From NCBI GenBank assembly GCA_025934335.1, contig JAICYG010000104.1, positions 1 through 9,188 on the forward strand: 9,188 nt of DNA. The letters are read 5' to 3'. A program made the position numbers and the translations under genes. Positions 5,822 through 9,188 of this stretch are shown piece by piece (within the stretch, counting starts at the first letter, position 1; every line of letters begins with the position of its first letter). A model generated the notes under the pieces. The model was not told where the DNA came from. It did no database searches and saw only the letters and a program-made list of their open reading frames with translations. This DNA comes from Thermoleophilia bacterium. Lineage in GTDB: Bacteria > Actinomycetota > Thermoleophilia > Gaiellales > Gaiellaceae.

Positions 5822-7244
5822 GGCCTGCCAGCTCCAGTGGGTGCGCCCGGTACGGCCCCGGCACCTCGCCGCAGAGGCGCGGCGTCGGGAAGACCTTGCC
5901 GGGGTTCGCGAGCCCGTTCGGGTCGAAGGCACGGCGGACGCGCTGCATCACCTCGAGGTCGGCCTCGCCGAACATCAGCGGCATCGCGCACGCCTTGTCG
6001 GCGCCGACGCCGTGCTCGCCGGTGATCGAGCCGCCCGCGTCGACGCACGCCTCGAGGATCCGGTTCGCGAGCTCCTCGGCGCGCGCCGCCTCGCCGTCCA
6101 CGCGCCCGTCGTAGAGGACGAGCGGGTGGAGGTTCCCGTCCCCGGCGTGAAACACGTTGCCGACCCGGAGCCCGTGCTCCTGCGAGAGCTCGTCGATGCG
6201 GCGCAGCACCTGCGGCAGCCGCGTGCGCGGCACCACCCCGTCCTGGACGTAGTAGTTCGGGCTCACCCGTCCCATCGCCGCGAACGCGGCCTTCCGCCCG
6301 CGCCAGACGGCGACGCGGTCGGCGGGATCGGACGCGATGCGAACCTCGGCCGCGCCCTGCTCGCGGCAGAGACGCTCGACGGCGGCGAGATCCTGCTCCA
6401 CCTGCTCGACGGGGCCGTCGAGCTCGACGATCAGCACCGCGCCGCACCCGGGCGGGTAGTCGGCCCCGACCGCCTGCTCAGCCGCGTCGATCGTGATCGC
6501 GTCCATCATCTCGATCGCGGCCGGCAGGATGCCGGCGCCGATCGTGGCGGAGACGGCCGCTCCGGCCGCATCCGTGTGCTCGAACCCGGCGAGCAGCGTG
6601 CGCACCGCGGCCGGAGCACGCAGCACCCGCAGGACGAGCCGCGTCGCGATCCCGAGCGTCCCCTCGGAGCCGACGAACAGGCCGAGCAGGTCGGGGCCGT
6701 CGTCCCAGACCGAGAGGGTGACGAGCTCGCCGTCCGGCAGGACGACGTCGGCCGCCAGCACATGGTTGACGGTGAAGCCGTACTTGAGGCAGTGCGCGCC
6801 GCCCGAGTTCTCGGCGATGTTGCCTCCGATCGTGCAGACCTGTTGCGACGACGGGTCGGGCGCGTAGTAGAAGCCGTCGCCGGAGACTGCCCGGGTGACG
6901 TCGAGGTTCGTGACGCCGGGCTCGACGACGATCTGACCGGCGTCGAGGTCCACCTCGAGGACGCGGGTCAGGCGCGCGAGCGAGATGACGATCCCTTCCG
7001 CGACGGGCAGCGCGCCGCCGGAGAGGCCCGTGCCGGCGCCGCGCGCCACGAACGGAATGTCCGCGTCGTGGCAGATCCGCACCACCGCCTGCACCTCTGC
7101 GGCGGTGGCCGGGAGCGCGACCAGTGCGGGCACCACCCGCCGCCCGGTGAGGCCGTCGCACTCGTACGTCCGCAGCTGCTCGAGCTCCGTGATCGTCGCG
7201 CTCGCAGCGGAGAAACGCGCCTCGAGCTCGGCCGGCAGACCCAC
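5805..7244 (-). CDS. glcD: Glycolate oxidase FAD-linked catalytic subunit
   Basis: GlcD oxidises glycolate (and often D-lactate) to the 2-oxo acid using FAD, passing electrons to GlcE/GlcF. At 479 residues it is about full length (E. coli 499). The FAD_binding_4 domain shows the pyrophosphate loop VARGAGTGLSGGALP (66-80), DPSSQQVCTIGGNIAENSGG (130-149) and VGSEGTLGI (191-199). The FAD-oxidase C domain (PF02913) shows RGRKAAF (325-331), DGVVPR (345-350), NVFHAGDGNLHP (363-374), GEHGVG (409-414) and FDPNGLANPGKVFP (430-443). GTG 7244 is the start; it has no good Shine-Dalgarno but lies 6 bases after a TAGGTT -10-like box on the minus strand, which suggests leaderless mRNA. It is the first gene of glcDEF and diverges from the gene at 7276. 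A D-lactate dehydrogenase role is the main alternative, but the GlcE/GlcF partners favour glycolate. Confidence 0.95.
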   Translation of the reverse strand: MGLPAELEARFSAASATITELEQLRTYECDGLTGRRVVPALVALPATAAEVQAVVRICHDADIPFVARGAGTGLSGGALPVAEGIVISLARLTRVLEVDLDAGQIVVEPGVTNLDVTRAVSGDGFYYAPDPSSQQVCTIGGNIAENSGGAHCLKYGFTVNHVLAADVVLPDGELVTLSVWDDGPDLLGLFVGSEGTLGIATRLVLRVLRAPAAVRTLLAGFEHTDAAGAAVSATIGAGILPAAIEMMDAITIDAAEQAVGADYPPGCGAVLIVELDGPVEQVEQDLAAVERLCREQGAAEVRIASDPADRVAVWRGRKAAFAAMGRVSPNYYVQDGVVPRTRLPQVLRRIDELSQEHGLRVGNVFHAGDGNLHPLVLYDGRVDGEAARAEELANRILEACVDAGGSITGEHGVGADKACAMPLMFGEADLEVMQRVRRAFDPNGLANPGKVFPTPRLCGEVPGPYRAHPLELAGLAERF

Positions 7245-7275
7245 GTTCTCAACCTACACCGTAGGATCGGTCGCG
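7245..7275. promoter_or_regulatory. Divergent promoter/operator with palindrome, probably leaderless on both sides
   Basis: This 31-base spacer is the only real intergenic region. It contains the inverted repeat CCTAC-ACC-GTAGG at 7253-7265. On the plus strand TAGGAT (7262-7267) lies 8 bases before ATG 7276. On the minus strand TAGGTT (7256 down to 7251) lies 6 bases before GTG 7244. Both resemble actinobacterial -10 hexamers (TAnnnT) placed so that transcription would begin at or next to the start codon, and neither gene has a clear ribosome site. I see no convincing -35 box at 17-18 bases on either side; those positions would fall in the coding ends. The palindrome may also bind a dimeric repressor. 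This is inference from spacing and sequence only. Confidence 0.5.
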
Positions 7276-8202
7276 ATGGCCGTCCGCTCCCTGCTCAGCG
7301 CGCTCGGGCTGCCCGACCGCGACCTGAACGACCTCCCCGACTCGTCGAAGCGCTTCCCCGACGGGGCGATGTACCGCGTCGAGATCCCGTCGACGGAGGG
7401 GCCGCGCTGCCTCGACGCCGTGCTCGAGACGGGGGCGGCGCTCGACGTGCGCGTCCACCGCGTCTCGCAGGGCTCCGGCGTCTTCATGCAGACCGACGCC
7501 GAGCTCGATGAGCTGGCGCGCACGGCAGCGGACGCGAGCGTCGAGGTGTCGCTCTTCGCGCGGCCGAACGCCGCCTGGGGCCTGTCGGCGACCGCCCGCG
7601 CGCACGCCGGCTTCGCGGCCGCCGCGCACGGGCAGGAGGGCGTCGTCGCGAACCTCGAGGACTGCGTCCGCGCCGCCGAGCACGGCTTCCGCTCGGTGCT
7701 GATCGCGGACGTCGGAGTCCTCGACGCGTTCTCGGAGGCCAGGGCGGCCGGCGTTTTGCCGGCGGAGATGCAGGCGAAGGTGTCGGTGATGCTGCCTGCC
7801 GCGAACGCGGCTGCCGCCCGCGTGCTCGAGCGCCTCGGCGCGTCGACGATCAACGTCCCGACCGACCTGACGCTGCCGCAGATCGCAGCGATTCGGGCCG
7901 CCGTCGACGTCCCCCTCGACGTGTACGTCGAGGCGCCCGACAACGTCGGCGGGTTCGTGCGGCACCACGAGATCCCGGAGCTGATCCGCGTCGCAGCGCC
8001 CGTCTACGTCAAGTTCGGGTTGCGCAACGCACCCGACGTCTACCCCGCGGGCACGCACCTCGAGACGACCACGGTCGCACTCTCGCGCGAGCGTGTACGG
8101 CGCGCGCGACTCGGGCTCGAGCTGCTCGCGCGCTCCGGCCGCGACTACCCGACCTCGGAGCCCGGCGCGGCCGGGCTCGCCGTACCCCGGCCACCCGCCT
8201 GA
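7276..8202 (+). CDS. TIM-barrel-like protein of unknown function (possible distant U32 peptidase relative)
   Basis: This is a 308-residue cytoplasmic protein without signal peptide or membrane helix. Alternating strands and helices suggest a (beta/alpha) barrel: strands near YRVEIPS (33-39), ALDVRVHRV (55-63), VEVSLFARP (89-97), VVANLED (123-129), VLIADVG (141-147), AKVSVMLP (157-164), STINVPTDLTLPQ (190-202), LDVYVEAPDNVGG (214-226) and VYVKFGLRNAP (243-253). The block after LPQIAAIRAAVDVPLDVYVE resembles the 'which strand is next to the Gly-rich loop' layout of U32-like barrels, but the U32 Cys signature is absent. Peptidase activity is therefore doubtful. The family call is tentative. ATG 7276 is chosen because upstream sequence reads as glcD antisense. 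The gene diverges from glcD and is followed 11 bases later by a sugar isomerase gene, so a sugar or acid enzyme is more likely. The last ~25 residues are a loose Pro/Gly/Ala tail. Confidence 0.75.
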   Translation: MAVRSLLSALGLPDRDLNDLPDSSKRFPDGAMYRVEIPSTEGPRCLDAVLETGAALDVRVHRVSQGSGVFMQTDAELDELARTAADASVEVSLFARPNAAWGLSATARAHAGFAAAAHGQEGVVANLEDCVRAAEHGFRSVLIADVGVLDAFSEARAAGVLPAEMQAKVSVMLPAANAAAARVLERLGASTINVPTDLTLPQIAAIRAAVDVPLDVYVEAPDNVGGFVRHHEIPELIRVAAPVYVKFGLRNAPDVYPAGTHLETTTVALSRERVRRARLGLELLARSGRDYPTSEPGAAGLAVPRPPA

Positions 8203-8208
8203 AAGGAG
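8202..8208 (+). promoter_or_regulatory. Shine-Dalgarno of the sugar isomerase gene
   Basis: AAAGGAG starts on the last base of the preceding TGA stop and ends 5 bases before ATG 8214. This is a strong, well-spaced ribosome site, unlike the two divergent starts near 7260, and indicates that this gene is translated from a downstream operon position. Confidence 0.8.
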
Positions 8209-8213
8209 CAGCC

Positions 8214-9188
8214 ATGGCGCGTCCCGTCACCCTGTTCACCGGCCAGTGGGCCGACCTGCCGATCGAGGAGCTGGCCGCGAAGTGCGGCGCCTGGGGCTTC
8301 GACGGCCTCGAGCTCGCCTGCTGGGGCGACCACTTCGAGGTCGACAGGTCGCTCGCAGACGCCGGCTACGCGAAGGGGCGGCGGGAGCTGCTCGAGCGCC
8401 ACGGGCTCGGCGTGTGGGCGATCGGCGCGCACCTCGTCGGCCAGGCCGTCTGCGACCGGATCGACGAGCGCCACCGTGCGATCCTGCCGCCGGAGGTGTT
8501 CGGCGACGGCGAGCCGGAGGGCGTGCGGCAGCGGGCCGCCGAGCGGCTGAAGGACACGGCGCGGGCGGCCGTGCAACTCGGCGTCACGCAGGTGAACGGC
8601 TTCACCGGCTCGCCGGTGTGGCACCTGATCTACTCGTTCCCGCCGAACGACTTCGCCGAGATCGACCGCGCCTACGAGGAGTTCGCGGAGCGGTGGGGGC
8701 CGATCATGGACGTGTTCGACGCGGAGGGCGTGCGCTTCGGCCTGGAGGTGCACCCGACGGAGATCGCCTACGACTTCGTCACCACACGGCGCACGCTCGA
8801 CGCGATCGGCAACCGCGAGGCGTTCGGCATCAACCTCGACCCGAGCCACTTCGCCCACCAGTTCCTCGACACCGCGCAGTTCGCGCTCGAGTTCGCCGAC
8901 CGGATCTACCACGTGCACGTCAAGGACTCGCGGAAGCGGCTCGACGGGCGGCGCTCCATCCTCGCGTCCCATCTGAACTTCGGCGAGGAGGCGCGCGGCT
9001 GGGACTTCGTCTCGCCCGGGCACGGCGACGTCGACTTCGAGCAGCTGTTCCGTTCGCTCAACCGGATCGGCTACGACGGGCCGCTCTCGATCGAGTGGGA
9101 GGACAGCGGCATGGACCGCGACTGGGGCGCTCCGGACGCGCTCGCGTTCGTTCGCCGGACGGACTTCGCGCCGTCGGCGATCGCGTTC
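8214..9188 (+). CDS. Sugar phosphate isomerase/epimerase, 3' end cut by window
   Basis: 325 residues are visible and the frame is open to the window edge. The C-terminal block FVRRTDFAPSAIAF is near the usual end of this family, so probably only a few to some tens of codons are missing. The protein belongs to the AP-endonuclease-2 TIM-barrel superfamily (PF01261, IolE and xylose-isomerase-like), cytoplasmic enzymes that isomerise or epimerise sugars with a divalent metal. Candidate metal and catalytic residues are Glu178 in GLEVHPTE, Asp209 and His212 in NLDPSHF, His235 in HVHVKDS and Glu284 in SIEWED, all in the expected order. The opening LFTGQWADLPIEELA and the block GFDGLELACWGDHFEV (28-43) match a long-form isomerase subgroup. 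It lies 11 bases after the TIM-barrel-like gene with a strong ribosome site, so the pair is probably one operon. The exact sugar is unknown. Hydroxypyruvate isomerase or inosose dehydratase relatives are alternatives. Confidence 0.92.
   Translation, partial: MARPVTLFTGQWADLPIEELAAKCGAWGFDGLELACWGDHFEVDRSLADAGYAKGRRELLERHGLGVWAIGAHLVGQAVCDRIDERHRAILPPEVFGDGEPEGVRQRAAERLKDTARAAVQLGVTQVNGFTGSPVWHLIYSFPPNDFAEIDRAYEEFAERWGPIMDVFDAEGVRFGLEVHPTEIAYDFVTTRRTLDAIGNREAFGINLDPSHFAHQFLDTAQFALEFADRIYHVHVKDSRKRLDGRRSILASHLNFGEEARGWDFVSPGHGDVDFEQLFRSLNRIGYDGPLSIEWEDSGMDRDWGAPDALAFVRRTDFAPSAIAF

Noticed and set aside
5822..5932. Longer GlcE N-terminus starting at ATG 5932
   Set aside because: The extra residues are Arg/Ser-rich, match no FAD-binding sequence and are out-of-frame glcD coding DNA.
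5751..7511. 586-codon plus-strand open frame across glcD into the next gene
   Set aside because: Antisense to GlcD, which carries every expected FAD-oxidase motif. The translation is Arg/Ala/Val/Asp-rich without domains.

Overview
The window is a very GC-rich, almost gap-free piece of bacterial chromosome holding ten protein genes; two of them run off the window edges. Overlapping stop/start codons, frequent GTG and TTG starts, and possible leaderless transcription fit a high-GC actinobacterium, perhaps Thermoleophilia-like. That taxonomic guess is inference, because the window has no marker gene. I see no RNA genes, CRISPR, insertion sequences or phage genes. Clear noncoding DNA amounts to about 50 bases: 1493-1494, 3935-3941, 7245-7275 and 8203-8213. 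The first ~80 bases look like low-quality sequence at a contig end.

Left block (1-3934, plus strand): five genes overlap or abut as one operon. They encode the two ATPases of a branched-chain amino acid type (LivG/LivF) ABC importer, a UPF0261/Tm-1-like ATP-binding protein, a TIM-barrel protein of the 'phosphoenolpyruvate hydrolase' family (PF09370), and a small single-domain cupin. The middle two correspond to the N- and C-terminal halves of the plant Tm-1 protein and its fungal relatives. The operon looks like an importer joined to an uncharacterised catabolic module. Permeases and binding protein would lie upstream, outside the window.

Middle block (3942-7244, minus strand): a glycolate oxidase operon, glcD-glcE-glcF, in that transcriptional order. 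It meets the left block tail to tail with 7 bases between the stop codons. GlcD and GlcF are complete and carry all expected motifs. GlcE is short: it lacks the N-terminal part of its FAD-binding domain, and the usual GG pair of the second FAD-contact motif is replaced.

Right block (7276-9188, plus strand): two genes diverge from glcD across a 31-base spacer that carries a palindrome and two back-to-back -10-like boxes. The first encodes a TIM-barrel-like protein of unknown activity, possibly distantly related to U32 peptidases. The second encodes a sugar phosphate isomerase/epimerase of the AP-endonuclease-2 fold, cut a few codons before its end.

Together the genes suggest uptake and breakdown of a small organic acid or sugar-derived compound, with glycolate oxidised to glyoxylate as one branch. 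The substrate cannot be read from the sequence. The best candidate for a little-described system is the importer-coupled Tm-1-like/TIM-barrel/cupin operon.
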